From assembly GCA_900766055.1 (NCBI GenBank), contig CAAFTZ010000024.1, positions 1-12,266 of the forward strand: a DNA stretch of 12,266 bases, given 5' to 3'. Numbering within the stretch: position 1 is the first letter of the stretch; each line of letters starts with the position of its first letter. Below the pieces are notes generated by a model. The model did not search any database and had not been told where the DNA came from. It was given only the letters and a program-made list of their open reading frames with translations. Of this stretch, positions 6,254-12,266 are shown in pieces. A program made the position numbers and the translations under genes. The stretch comes from an uncultured Parasutterella sp. (GTDB lineage: Bacteria > Pseudomonadota > Gammaproteobacteria > Burkholderiales > Burkholderiaceae_F).

Positions 6254-8842
6254 TTAGAACAAATCAGCATTGTTATCAATCCACTTCATGTATTCAACGA
6301 TATCCTTAGTTTCTTCAGAAGTCATATGCTGATTCGGCATTCTCAGATTAAAGTAGTGAATCATGCCTTTGGTATACGGCTCATTGAATTTACTTTCAGG
6401 ATCCATCGTGAATTCATAAACCCATTGTTCTCCTTTACGCTTCAGGGAGCCAGTGAGGTCAGGACCGGAAGAAACTTGCCCGATGACGTGGCATCCATTG
6501 CAGCCGCCTCTTAAGTAGGCCTTCTCACCGCGCCCCGCAGCTTCGGACATCGGAGTTGCAAGTTCTCTGGCAAGACGGGCCTTAGCTCTGAGGCCGACGT
6601 CAGCAGTTTTAACCATGTACTGCCAAACCTGGTTTTCCCAAAGGACAGCCTGATCAAGGTCACCCTTGGCAGCGGCAGCGTCCGCTTTAGATTTGACTTC
6701 CGGGATCTTGCCGTACTGGTCTAAGGCGTCCGTAACCATGCTGTTTACAGCCGGATACTTGTCATAGCCCTTTTCTTTGAGATATTTAACAACGGTCTGG
6801 ATGACAGCGTCTGTAGCTTTGTTTGTGTCAACAATCTTCTTATATTGAGCCTGGAGTTGTTCAGGCGTCAGTTTCGTTCCCTTGGCATCGACGGCTGCAT
6901 ATTGTTTGTTGGGATCTTTGACCATTAAGTATCCCATCATCTCGAGATGCAGTGCAGAGCAGAACTCGGTGCAGTAATACGGGAAGACGCCTTCTTCCGT
7001 TGCGTCAAATTCCACGGTTACAGTCTTACCAGGTTCCAAAGATGCATGGACGTTCATGCTGTCAACGGCAAATCCGTGAGTTTCGTCCTGTGCTCTTTCA
7101 AGACTGGACAAATGAATCTTCACATGATCTCCCTTGTTAACCGTGATTCTTTCAGGATTGATATGACTGCGGACCATGGTTGCGTAAACGGTTACGTTGT
7201 TACCGTCGCGTTCGACTCTTTCCTGACCGGCTAATGTTGCGTAGGGGCTCGGTTTTTCTGTTCTACTGTCAGTGCCGATGTCGAAAGTAACTTTCGGAGT
7301 GAGTTTGTCAGCGGCAATAGAAACCACATCATGAGGCTCACCTAATGGGATCGGCAGGTCGTAGGTCAGCTCCATCTTAGGACCGGAAATATCGATCAGC
7401 TGATGGTTCTGAGGATGCAGCGGGCCAACTGGATTGAATCTGTCAATGGAGAGCTTGTCCAGAGCGAGAAGCCAATCTCCTTTCGGTTTAGTTGACTTAC
7501 CTTCCATCGAGTCTAAGTGGCCAATGTTGTAGTGAACATTGATTCTGTCGAGGACTTTAAGCTTCTTGTAGTCCCAACGAACCACCTGGCTGTCAACATA
7601 CAGGGATGTGTAAAGTACGCCGTCCTTCGAATCAAAGGCGGTATGCAGTGGCCCTAAACCAAGCTCGACCTGTCCGTGCAGACTCTTCTTCATGTCAAGA
7701 ATAGGAATGCCGAACGGATCTTTACCTGCGTAATCTTTGGCGTCGATTAATTTCTTTATCTTTTCGAAATCATAGACAGAGGCGTGAGTATCGAGTTTTC
7801 CGCCGATAACAAGATATTTACCGTCAGGAGAAACGTCGACACCGTGCGGAGATTTAGGCTCAGGTATTAGAAATAGGGCGTCATTTGCTACTGCAACTTC
7901 GATGGGCACCACACGATGTCCATTGATTACTTTGACATTTTTCGGATCTTTGCCGAGTTCAGCAATCTTTTTCCAGTTAAAGACGTGCAGGTAGTCATGG
8001 TCGTTTCGGCTCATGCCGGCTTCGTTTGGCGGGAGGCCGGCTTCAATTCCGCCCGTATACATTTCTGTATTGAAAGAATTGATAAAGGCCCATCCGTCAG
8101 ATACTCCTTTACCCGCATCAGACAAGTCTTGGTTGTAAGGCGGGAGTTCCAATGTCAAAGACTCGGCCTCATTAATCCTGCCCTTATCCAAGTCAAACTT
8201 CCAAAGCGTGACAGCGCCGCGGTAGGCATTTTCGAAAGCTTCCAAGGGATGGTAGTTACGATCCAAAGGTGCGGCGTACTGCGAAGCTTCAAGGACATAT
8301 TCGGAGTTTGGTGTGACGAACGCGCCGCCGTGTTCGCTCTTGATAACGGGGTTGGAGACGATTTGAACCGTTTCAAAAGTCTTTAGGTCAATCACAGCTA
8401 AGCGAGGATTGGCTTTGTCATTGATGAAAAGGTAGTCGCCGGTGTATTCACCGTTCTGTTCGGTAAAGGCTGGGTGGTGGGAGTCGCCCCAAGTCATTGC
8501 GCGGCCATTGATCTTACCGCCCTCAAGAACTTTTTTCGATTCTTCATCGTAGCCATAGCCCTGCCATGGCTCGGGTGTAAATACTGCGATGTACTTGTAA
8601 ATACGCATTGATGGGACACCGTAGACGATGACCTGACCGGACTGACCGCCGGAAGAAAAGACAAGGTACTCGTCTTTACGGCCGGATGGCTGATAAGTCT
8701 TTGCGGCTGCAAGAATGTCTTTTTCTGAAAGGCCTCTTGCTTTCATAATGGCATCGAGCTCTGAGGACGCATAAGCTGCGAAACAGAAAGAACTAAGAAT
8801 GATGCCGATCGGAAGGGCTTTCAGGAGATTTTTTACTCTCAT
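6254..8842 (-). CDS. nosZ: NosZ, clade II nitrous oxide reductase with C-terminal cytochrome c domain (cNosZ)
   Basis: An 862-aa periplasmic enzyme reducing N2O to N2. The N-terminus is a Sec signal (cleavage likely after AYA, residue 25) with no twin-arginine motif, which marks the atypical clade. A seven-bladed propeller follows. All seven CuZ histidines can be placed: H122/H123 (DSHHP), H171 (SEHGG), H333 (SPHG), H400 (GPLHT), H442 (IGHLD) and H504 (GEPHD). The cupredoxin domain holds the CuA ligands H589, C624, C628, H632 and M635 (CTEFCSALHLEM). An extra C-terminal domain carries one haem, CNGCH (C781, C784, H785), with M835 in LRMPN as likely ligand, so it can accept electrons from NosC cytochromes. 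About 860 residues is the expected size for the cytochrome-fused form. The start at 8842 has AGGAG nine bases upstream. It is the first gene of the operon. Confidence 0.98.
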   Translation of the reverse strand: MRVKNLLKALPIGIILSSFCFAAYASSELDAIMKARGLSEKDILAAAKTYQPSGRKDEYLVFSSGGQSGQVIVYGVPSMRIYKYIAVFTPEPWQGYGYDEESKKVLEGGKINGRAMTWGDSHHPAFTEQNGEYTGDYLFINDKANPRLAVIDLKTFETVQIVSNPVIKSEHGGAFVTPNSEYVLEASQYAAPLDRNYHPLEAFENAYRGAVTLWKFDLDKGRINEAESLTLELPPYNQDLSDAGKGVSDGWAFINSFNTEMYTGGIEAGLPPNEAGMSRNDHDYLHVFNWKKIAELGKDPKNVKVINGHRVVPIEVAVANDALFLIPEPKSPHGVDVSPDGKYLVIGGKLDTHASVYDFEKIKKLIDAKDYAGKDPFGIPILDMKKSLHGQVELGLGPLHTAFDSKDGVLYTSLYVDSQVVRWDYKKLKVLDRINVHYNIGHLDSMEGKSTKPKGDWLLALDKLSIDRFNPVGPLHPQNHQLIDISGPKMELTYDLPIPLGEPHDVVSIAADKLTPKVTFDIGTDSRTEKPSPYATLAGQERVERDGNNVTVYATMVRSHINPERITVNKGDHVKIHLSSLERAQDETHGFAVDSMNVHASLEPGKTVTVEFDATEEGVFPYYCTEFCSALHLEMMGYLMVKDPNKQYAAVDAKGTKLTPEQLQAQYKKIVDTNKATDAVIQTVVKYLKEKGYDKYPAVNSMVTDALDQYGKIPEVKSKADAAAAKGDLDQAVLWENQVWQYMVKTADVGLRAKARLARELATPMSEAAGRGEKAYLRGGCNGCHVIGQVSSGPDLTGSLKRKGEQWVYEFTMDPESKFNEPYTKGMIHYFNLRMPNQHMTSEETKDIVEYMKWIDNNADLF

Positions 8843-8847
8843 GGCTT

Positions 8848-8852
8848 CTCCT
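8848..8852 (-). promoter_or_regulatory. Ribosome-binding site of nosZ
   Basis: On the minus strand the sequence reads AATAGGAGAAGCC immediately before the nosZ ATG. The AGGAG core is 5 bases from the initiation codon, which fixes the start at 8842. Confidence 0.75.
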
Positions 8853-9386
8853 ATTGGGTTGCGGGATTGTTACATATGTCATTAGACCTGAACAATTCAA
8901 GTTGAGGAATAGGATATCTACGATATGGAGATAACCCTGACAAAAGATAGAGGAATAACCGATAAGAGTTAAGGACAAGACTCGTTCTTTAAGAAAAGTG
9001 CTTTGACGGGGTTGCCTGAACGGCTACGAGGACGTTAAGAAGAAACAATGAGGTCGGGACGAGAAACTTTAAGGGGTATTCTTTTTGGCAGAAATATACA
9101 ACTAACCCTTTAGTCGAACGATAGAAGATTAAGTAGTCATTTAAGGACTGACTAGGAGCCTGTTCGATGCCGAATTAATTCTCACAAAGCGATAAGGAAT
9201 GAACTTGCCAGTGAAGTAGTTAAAGCAAGCCGGAAGTAATCCTTTGATTGTTTCTAGGGATTTTGAGAATAAAAAAAACAGCAGAGAGCCGTTGGCGGAG
9301 AGGGGAGAATTTAAACTAACGAAAATTCAACAGGTTACGTATTTTGGTGACCAATTAAAATTGTAAATTTTTGGAAGAGTTTAGAA

Positions 9387-9410
9387 GGAAAAGCCCCGCA
9401 AATGCAGGGC
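9387..9410 (-). terminator. Probable intrinsic terminator of the small gene split by the IS
   Basis: On the minus strand GCCCTGCA-TT-TGCGGGGC (9410-9393) can fold into a GC-rich stem with one C-A mismatch, followed by TTTTCC. It begins four bases after the TAG of the 3' fragment at 9415-9477, which is where a gene's own terminator would sit. It would also stop transcripts leaving the left end of the IS before they reach nosZ. The hairpin loop is tight and the T-run has only four bases, so efficiency is uncertain. Confidence 0.5.
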
Positions 9411-9414
9411 CTAC

Positions 9415-9477
9415 CTAAACCGACCTAGAAGATACTAAAACCGGTCGGAGTTCGTCAGGGACTATTTTAAAGTTTTT
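9415..9477 (-). pseudogene. 3' fragment of a small gene interrupted by the IS
   Basis: Immediately outside the left IS end, one minus-strand frame is open for 20 codons, reading KNFKIVPDELRPVLVSSRSV, and ends with TAG at 9417-9415. The other two frames stop at once. A terminator-like hairpin begins four bases after the stop, which suggests a true gene end. Together with the fragment beyond the other IS end (11511-11647) it would form a protein of about 65 residues. The pieces do not join in frame by simple fusion (one base would have to be added) and no duplicated target bases are visible. The gene assignment is an inference and the function is unknown. Confidence 0.4.
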
Positions 9478-9501
9478 CCCGAGTTTGATAGTTGATTTTG
9501 G
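9478..9501 (+). repeat. Left terminal inverted repeat of the IS
   Basis: This 24-bp repeat, starting CCCGAGTTTG, matches the reverse complement of 11487-11510 at 21 of 24 positions. The first ten bases are identical. Its inner end overlaps the left arm of the hairpin at 9496-9537. Confidence 0.88.
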
Positions 9502-9537
9502 GCTTAACCCAAGCCAGCTCCAGGGTTGAGCCCAAAA
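9496..9537 (+). other. Long hairpin just inside the left IS end
   Basis: The arms TTTTGGGCTTAACCC (9496-9510) and GGGTTGAGCCCAAAA (9523-9537) pair over 15 bp with a single T-G wobble, around a 12-base loop. It lies in the IS leader upstream of the transposase promoter. Neither strand has a proper T-run after the stem, so it is not a standard terminator. Such structures in IS leaders can shield the transposase start from transcripts that read in from outside, but this role is inferred. Confidence 0.65.
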
Positions 9538-9574
9538 AAAATTACCGTCAAAGTAGCATAAATGTAGCACTATA

Positions 9575-9583
9575 TGGTATAAT
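9575..9583 (+). promoter_or_regulatory. Extended -10 promoter of the transposase gene
   Basis: TGGTATAAT contains a perfect TATAAT (9578-9583) preceded by TGn, the extended -10 element. No good -35 hexamer is seen at 16-18 bp, which is usual for extended -10 promoters. Transcription would start near 9590, inside the element and downstream of the leader hairpin, leaving a 5' leader of about 20 bases before the ATG. Confidence 0.6.
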
Positions 9584-9600
9584 TGAGTTATCTCAGTTAT

Positions 9601-9605
9601 GGAGG
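9601..9605 (+). promoter_or_regulatory. Ribosome-binding site that decides the transposase start
   Basis: GGAGG lies six bases before the ATG at 9612. It selects this codon over an in-frame ATG at 9492, which falls within the terminal inverted repeat and upstream of the promoter. Confidence 0.75.
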
Positions 9606-9611
9606 GTGGCA

Positions 9612-11435
9612 ATGCCTCTGCACGTTTCAATTGTTTCGGTTAAGAATTACAAGTACATCCGTGTCTATTCAAGCTATCGAAATGAAAAGGGACAGCCCCG
9701 CTCCAGACTTATTGAAAATCACGGTCGGCTTGATGCCGCTCTCTCGAAGGATCCTCAATACGTTGAGAAATTAAAGGAACGTATCGCCAAGGAAAATCAG
9801 CTTGAGGCGAGCACTAAGGCTCAAGAAGTAGAAAAACAAGCTAAAGAGAGAATGGATAAGCTCTCCCAAGCAGCAAAAGGACTCAACGACAAACCCGGAT
9901 GTTTTAAGATTTACAACGTCGGCGCAGCACTTATCAGAAAGGCTTGGTCTGACTTGAAACTCCCGGAGATGTTCAGGCATTTACAGCGAAGCAGAAAAAT
10001 CGAATATTCCTACGATCAGACGGCCTATCTTCTGACAGAGCAGCGACTGCTGAACCCGGCGAGCAAATTGAGAAGCTTCGCCGATCGGTCCGGAAGCATT
10101 ATTGATCACGCAAAAGTCGATCACCTGGAAGATTTATATAAAGTTCTGGATCTTCTCCAGGAAGATAAGGCCGCCATCGTGAGGCATCTGAACCGAGAAA
10201 TCCAAAAGAAAACCAAGAGAACGGTAACGGCAGCCTTTTACGACGTAACCACCTATTCCTTTGAGAGTCGCTGCGTATCCGACTACAAAGACTTCGGCAT
10301 CAGCAAAGATCATAAGGTCAATGAAGTTCAAGTTGTTCTTGGGTTGGTCATGGACGAAAACGGCATACCTATCGACTACGAACTCTTTAACGGCAATACC
10401 AACGAGTTCGGAATAATGGTTCCGCTCATAGAGAAAATAAAGAAAACTTATCACCTCAAGCAGCTCATCGTCGTAGCCGACCGCGGTCTTAACAGCTGTC
10501 AAAATCTGTTTGATCTTAAAGACATCGGCTGCGATTTTGTTATTGCTCAAAAATTCAGAACAACCTCCGAGCATTTGAAAAAGCAAATTCTGAACCAAGA
10601 AAACTGGCAGGACTTCGTTTACAACGAAGAAGGCGTGGAGATTTGCCGATACAAGACGTTAGACGTAACGCAAGAACTATACGAGATGAGAGAAAGCCCG
10701 ACGACGCATCGTAATTACAAGACGTCAAATGTCCTTGGCACTATGAATCTCAAATGGGTTGTCTCACATAGTCCCTCAAGAGCCGCAAAAGATAAAGCAG
10801 ATCGAGACAGGGCCATAGAAAAAGCCAAGCAGGCGGTCGCGGATCCAAGCCGACTTAAAAACAGGGATTACAAGTCTCTCGTCAAAGTGCCGAAAGGCAA
10901 AGGCTCGCCCACGATTAATTGGGAGAAGATCAACGAACAGGCGAAGTGGGACGGTTATTACGTAATCTGTACTAATTTAAACATCTCTTCGCATGATGCT
11001 ACTGCGATCTATCGAAAGCTATGGCAAATAGAAGACTGCTTCAGAGTAAGCAAGACATACCTCGAGGCTCGTCCCTGCTTTGTATGGACCGATCCTCACA
11101 TCTACGGTCACTTTTTGAGCTGCTTTATCAGCCTGGTCATTGAAAAGTACATGCTCTATACCTTTAAAAACGAACTGAACAAAGAAGAGATAACCCAACT
11201 GAACAAAGAAGAGATAACCCACGAGAAGATGCTGGAAGCCTTGAGGACAGCTGAGGTTGTCTATGACGATATCAACCCTCAGGTACCGTTCTATATGAGG
11301 CTTTATGAGGCCGGTTTATTTGATCGGATGTCGGCACTGTTTAATTTGGAAGTCCTTAACCGAGTTGAGGCCCCGTCAACCTTTAGGAGGAAACTGCATT
11401 TACCACTGACAAAGGTTGTAGCTCCGCCGACGTAA
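9612..11435 (+). CDS. IS1634-like DDE transposase
   Basis: A 607-aa transposase that cuts and joins the IS ends. The N-terminal 30 residues are followed by a lysine/glutamate-rich, probably coiled helix (about 50-85). The likely catalytic residues of the RNase H fold are D211 (FYDVTTYS), D290 (VVADRGLN) and E474 in WQIEDCFRVSK. The last motif shows the E-x6-K part of the IS4-superfamily YREK signature, though the usual arginine four residues before the glutamate is leucine. Residues 522-537 are a direct repeat, LNKEEITQ LNKEEITH, caused by a 24-bp tandem duplication. The frame is intact, so the enzyme could be functional. The start is set by GGAGG and by an extended -10 promoter just upstream. 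The gene fills most of the element and is transcribed away from the nos operon. Confidence 0.92.
   Translation: MPLHVSIVSVKNYKYIRVYSSYRNEKGQPRSRLIENHGRLDAALSKDPQYVEKLKERIAKENQLEASTKAQEVEKQAKERMDKLSQAAKGLNDKPGCFKIYNVGAALIRKAWSDLKLPEMFRHLQRSRKIEYSYDQTAYLLTEQRLLNPASKLRSFADRSGSIIDHAKVDHLEDLYKVLDLLQEDKAAIVRHLNREIQKKTKRTVTAAFYDVTTYSFESRCVSDYKDFGISKDHKVNEVQVVLGLVMDENGIPIDYELFNGNTNEFGIMVPLIEKIKKTYHLKQLIVVADRGLNSCQNLFDLKDIGCDFVIAQKFRTTSEHLKKQILNQENWQDFVYNEEGVEICRYKTLDVTQELYEMRESPTTHRNYKTSNVLGTMNLKWVVSHSPSRAAKDKADRDRAIEKAKQAVADPSRLKNRDYKSLVKVPKGKGSPTINWEKINEQAKWDGYYVICTNLNISSHDATAIYRKLWQIEDCFRVSKTYLEARPCFVWTDPHIYGHFLSCFISLVIEKYMLYTFKNELNKEEITQLNKEEITHEKMLEALRTAEVVYDDINPQVPFYMRLYEAGLFDRMSALFNLEVLNRVEAPSTFRRKLHLPLTKVVAPPT
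11173..11220 (+). repeat. 24-bp perfect tandem duplication inside the transposase gene
   Basis: Two identical 24-bp units (11173-11196 and 11197-11220), each starting AACTGAACAAAGAAGAG, lie head to tail. The repeat keeps the reading frame and adds eight residues (LNKEEIT plus Q or H) in a charged stretch after the catalytic glutamate. The perfect identity suggests a recent slippage event. Confidence 0.9.
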
Positions 11436-11459
11436 ATTTTAAAATTCTGAAAAGCCCGA

Positions 11460-11496
11460 TGGATTCTAGCTTCTCAATGAATAAAGCCAGAATCCA
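11460..11496 (+). other. Hairpin at the right IS end, overlapping the terminal repeat
   Basis: TGGATTCTAGC (11460-11470) and GCCAGAATCCA (11486-11496) pair at 10 of 11 positions around a 15-base loop. The right arm lies within the right terminal repeat. It mirrors the left-end hairpin in overlapping the inner part of a terminal repeat, although the sequences differ. A perfect palindrome AATTTTAAAATT (11436-11447) follows the transposase stop directly. None of these is followed by a T-run on the plus strand. Confidence 0.55.
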
Positions 11497-11510
11497 CTAC
11501 CAAACTCGGG
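11487..11510 (-). repeat. Right terminal inverted repeat of the IS
   Basis: Read on the minus strand, this 24-bp repeat begins CCCGAGTTTGGTAGTGGATT and matches the left repeat at 21 of 24 positions. It marks the right boundary of the element at 11510. Confidence 0.88.
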
Positions 11511-11647
11511 TGCTGAGCCTTTAGCCTTTTACCTCTAGCAGCCTCTTGGGCCCGGTGTTCTCGGACGGAGGTCGCAGTCTTATTTACTCTTTTAATCTTT
11601 TGACTGTTGATTTTGTAGATGCCGTAAACCTCCAGACAGCAAACCAT
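11511..11647 (-). pseudogene. 5' fragment of a small gene interrupted by the IS, possibly a small DNA-binding or antitoxin-like protein
   Basis: A minus-strand frame open from an ATG at 11647 to the IS boundary gives 45 codons. The part TATSVREHRAQEAARGKRLK is basic and helical, and resembles the N-terminal pattern of small ribbon-helix-helix or antitoxin-like proteins (R-x-HR...A-x-G-x-R); this is only a resemblance. Translation would then run on inside the IS and stop after 12 or so residues (LVVDSGFIH). The ATG has no good ribosome-binding site. GGAGGT at about 11626-11631 precedes an ATC rather than a normal start, so the true start is unclear. The 20-codon fragment at 9415-9477 could be the missing end. 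Confidence 0.42.
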
Positions 11648-11786
11648 AGCGAAAAAGTAAATTCATAAATTTGAAATAAAGTCATCAAACAAGGTCTTCT
11701 TAGGCGAGCCGTTTGGCTAAGCGGCTAGACCACTTCTGAAAAAAAATGAAGTGTATAGAAGCAAATATTTAGTCGGGGTTAAAGTT
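11648..11786. other. Structured intergenic DNA between the LysR gene and the broken small gene
   Basis: No gene is supported here. Several complementary segments are visible. CACTTC/GAAGTG (11731-11736 and 11748-11753) surround an A-rich loop. GGTCT/AGACC (11693-11697 and 11727-11731) enclose AGCCG/CGGCT (11707-11711 and 11722-11726). On the minus strand these lie 34-94 bases after the LysR stop. The first stem has eight T in its loop rather than after it, so it is not a normal terminator. This could be a LysR transcript end or a leader of the small gene. Confidence 0.4.
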
Positions 11787-12266
11787 CTAAGGTGTTGAAT
11801 CAAGAATTTCTTCAATAAACACGTCGTTCAGACAATTTCGCAAAGAATCCTCGGCTTTTTGGAGTATTTCGGCCCAAGCCGTCGCGTACCATTTCATAAA
11901 AATGCGTATTTTTGGATCTTTCCATTTATTTTCTGATGTTACGATCCATAGTGGTTCAGAATTCCGGTGCCACCCGTCTAAAACCGGTACCAAATGACCT
12001 AGTTTAATTTCTTTTGCGCAGTGGCCTACCGGTAAGTCTACGATTAAGGCCTCTCCTTGAAGGACAATATGCTTAAGAAATAAAACATCAGTCGAAGTAA
12101 CTGTTTTGCCGTAGGTCACTATTCTTTTTTCTTTGGCTTTCTGTAGGTATTCTGTACGGGCTCTAGAAGCTCCGCAAAAAACAGCACAGAAATGTTGTGA
12201 GAGCTCTGAAGGATGATGTGGATAACCAAATTTTTTTATGTAGGAGGGAGAAGCAAGTGCAAAATA
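11787..12266 (-). CDS. LysR-type transcriptional regulator, C-terminal part (runs off the right edge)
   Basis: The frame is open from the right edge to TAG at 11789-11787, giving 159 residues. The fragment begins YFALASPSYIKKFGYPHHPS, the familiar LysR effector-domain pattern (ASP-x-Y-h-x-x-x-G-x-P-x-x-P-x-x-L). It continues with TVTSTDVLFLKHIVLQGEAL, LVPVLDGW, EPLWIVT and KDPKIRIFMKWY, matching the second half of the periplasmic-binding-protein-like effector domain. The helix-turn-helix is outside the window. A GTG at 12119 is internal and is not the start. LysR proteins usually control a divergent neighbour, which here would lie beyond the right edge. There is no evidence that it controls nos, from which it is separated by the IS. 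Confidence 0.88.
   Translation of the reverse strand, partial: YFALASPSYIKKFGYPHHPSELSQHFCAVFCGASRARTEYLQKAKEKRIVTYGKTVTSTDVLFLKHIVLQGEALIVDLPVGHCAKEIKLGHLVPVLDGWHRNSEPLWIVTSENKWKDPKIRIFMKWYATAWAEILQKAEDSLRNCLNDVFIEEILDSTP

Larger units (their letters stand above)
8843..9414. other. Leader and intergenic region upstream of nosZ, no convincing gene
   Basis: About 570 bp with frequent stops in all frames and no supported coding region. It must contain the nosZ promoter, but no site is strong. On the minus strand TTGAAT (8895-8900) and TATGTA (8871-8876) are 18 bp apart, a weak candidate. The AT-rich box TATATT at 9093-9098 is another. Small symmetric sites are ATATC-TAC-GATAT (8914-8926), GAATTAATTC (about 9172-9181) and TTGGT-G-ACCAA (9344-9354), any of which might be an operator. 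I found no clear FNR/NNR site of the form TTGAT-N4-ATCAA. A run of eight A (9271-9278) reads as T8 on the minus strand, but its upstream stem is weak. Confidence 0.5.
9478..11510 (+). mobile_element. Complete IS1634-like insertion sequence (IS4 superfamily, DDE), about 2.03 kb
   Basis: The element is bounded by 24-bp terminal inverted repeats. The left one (9478-9501) begins CCCGAGTTTGATAGT and the right one (11487-11510), read on the minus strand, begins CCCGAGTTTGGTAGT. They match at 21 of 24 positions, with differences at positions 11, 16 and 21. Between them is a single intact transposase gene with its own promoter and ribosome-binding site, so the copy may still be active. No direct repeat is visible in the flanks (AGTTTTT before, TGCTGAG after), although this family usually duplicates 5-6 bp. 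The element sits upstream of nosZ, in divergent orientation, and appears to split a small gene. The family name rests on transposase length and motif style, not on a database match. Confidence 0.88.

Noticed and set aside
7916..8386. A 156-codon plus-strand open frame inside nosZ
   Set aside because: It is antisense to a well-conserved coding region, has no family resemblance and no convincing ribosome-binding site; it is a shadow of nosZ.
8880..8910. A possible FNR/NNR site (TTGAATTGTTCAGG on the minus strand) upstream of nosZ
   Set aside because: The half-site spacing is wrong and the right half matches poorly, so it does not fit TTGAT-N4-ATCAA.
9271..9310. A T8 run on the minus strand as a terminator upstream of nosZ
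   Set aside because: The preceding sequence forms only a 3-bp GCC/GGC stem, too weak for an intrinsic terminator.
9496..9537. The left IS hairpin as an intrinsic terminator
   Set aside because: The plus strand has an A-run, not a T-run, after the stem, and the minus strand has AAAATCAAC.
9492..9611. A longer transposase beginning at the ATG at 9492
   Set aside because: That codon lies inside the terminal inverted repeat and upstream of the promoter; the ATG at 9612 has GGAGG and an extended -10 in the right places.
11700..11760. A tRNA-like stretch (TTTGGCTAAGCGGCTAGACC) that resembles a D-arm
   Set aside because: There is no T-arm (GGTTCGAATCC-like) sequence, no acceptor stem and no CCA end within reach.

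Overview
The window holds most of a clade II (atypical) nitrous oxide respiration operon on the minus strand, a complete IS1634-like insertion sequence on the plus strand, and the C-terminal end of a LysR-type regulator on the minus strand. The N2O reductase carries a fused C-terminal cytochrome c. The accompanying NosB, NosG, NosC1, NosC2 and NosH genes match the gene set known from Wolinella succinogenes and other anaerobic respirers. The organism is therefore a Gram-negative, c-type-cytochrome-making bacterium able to respire N2O. The LysR gene and IS family suit a proteobacterium, possibly a host-associated betaproteobacterium, but the sequence alone does not settle this.

Reading the minus strand from right to left: nosZ (8842-6254), an 85-bp gap with a strong hairpin, nosB (6168-5395), nosD (5351-4047), nosG (4050-3343), nosC1 (3346-2732), nosC2 (2728-2201), nosH (2199-1333), nosF (1325-672), nosL (697-218) and nosY (189 to beyond the left edge). 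From nosD to nosL the genes overlap by a few bases (26 bp for nosF-nosL) or lie 1-7 bp apart, so this is one tightly coupled transcription unit. Ribosome-binding sites place the starts of nosC1, nosH and nosL inside their longest open frames.

The genes form one pathway. NosH (membrane, Fe-S) and NosG (Tat-exported Fe-S), with the monohaem cytochromes NosC1 and NosC2, are expected to carry electrons from the menaquinol pool to periplasmic NosZ, which reduces N2O to N2 at its CuZ site. NosD, NosF and NosY form the ABC-type maturation complex for CuZ. NosL is the outer-membrane or periplasm-facing copper chaperone lipoprotein. NosB is a membrane protein of unclear mechanism that is needed for this type of N2O respiration.

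Upstream of nosZ lie about 570 bp with no convincing gene, then a minus-strand terminator-like hairpin (9393-9410). The IS follows (9478-11510; 24-bp terminal inverted repeats matching at 21 positions; a 607-aa DDE transposase). The two IS flanks look like the two halves of one small minus-strand gene that the element has split, but no target-site duplication is visible. Beyond it are structured intergenic DNA and the LysR fragment.

No clearly new biological system is visible. The points most worth a second look are the broken small gene, the hairpins at both IS ends, the tandem duplication in the transposase, the nosZ-nosB hairpin, and the nosF-nosL-nosY gene order.
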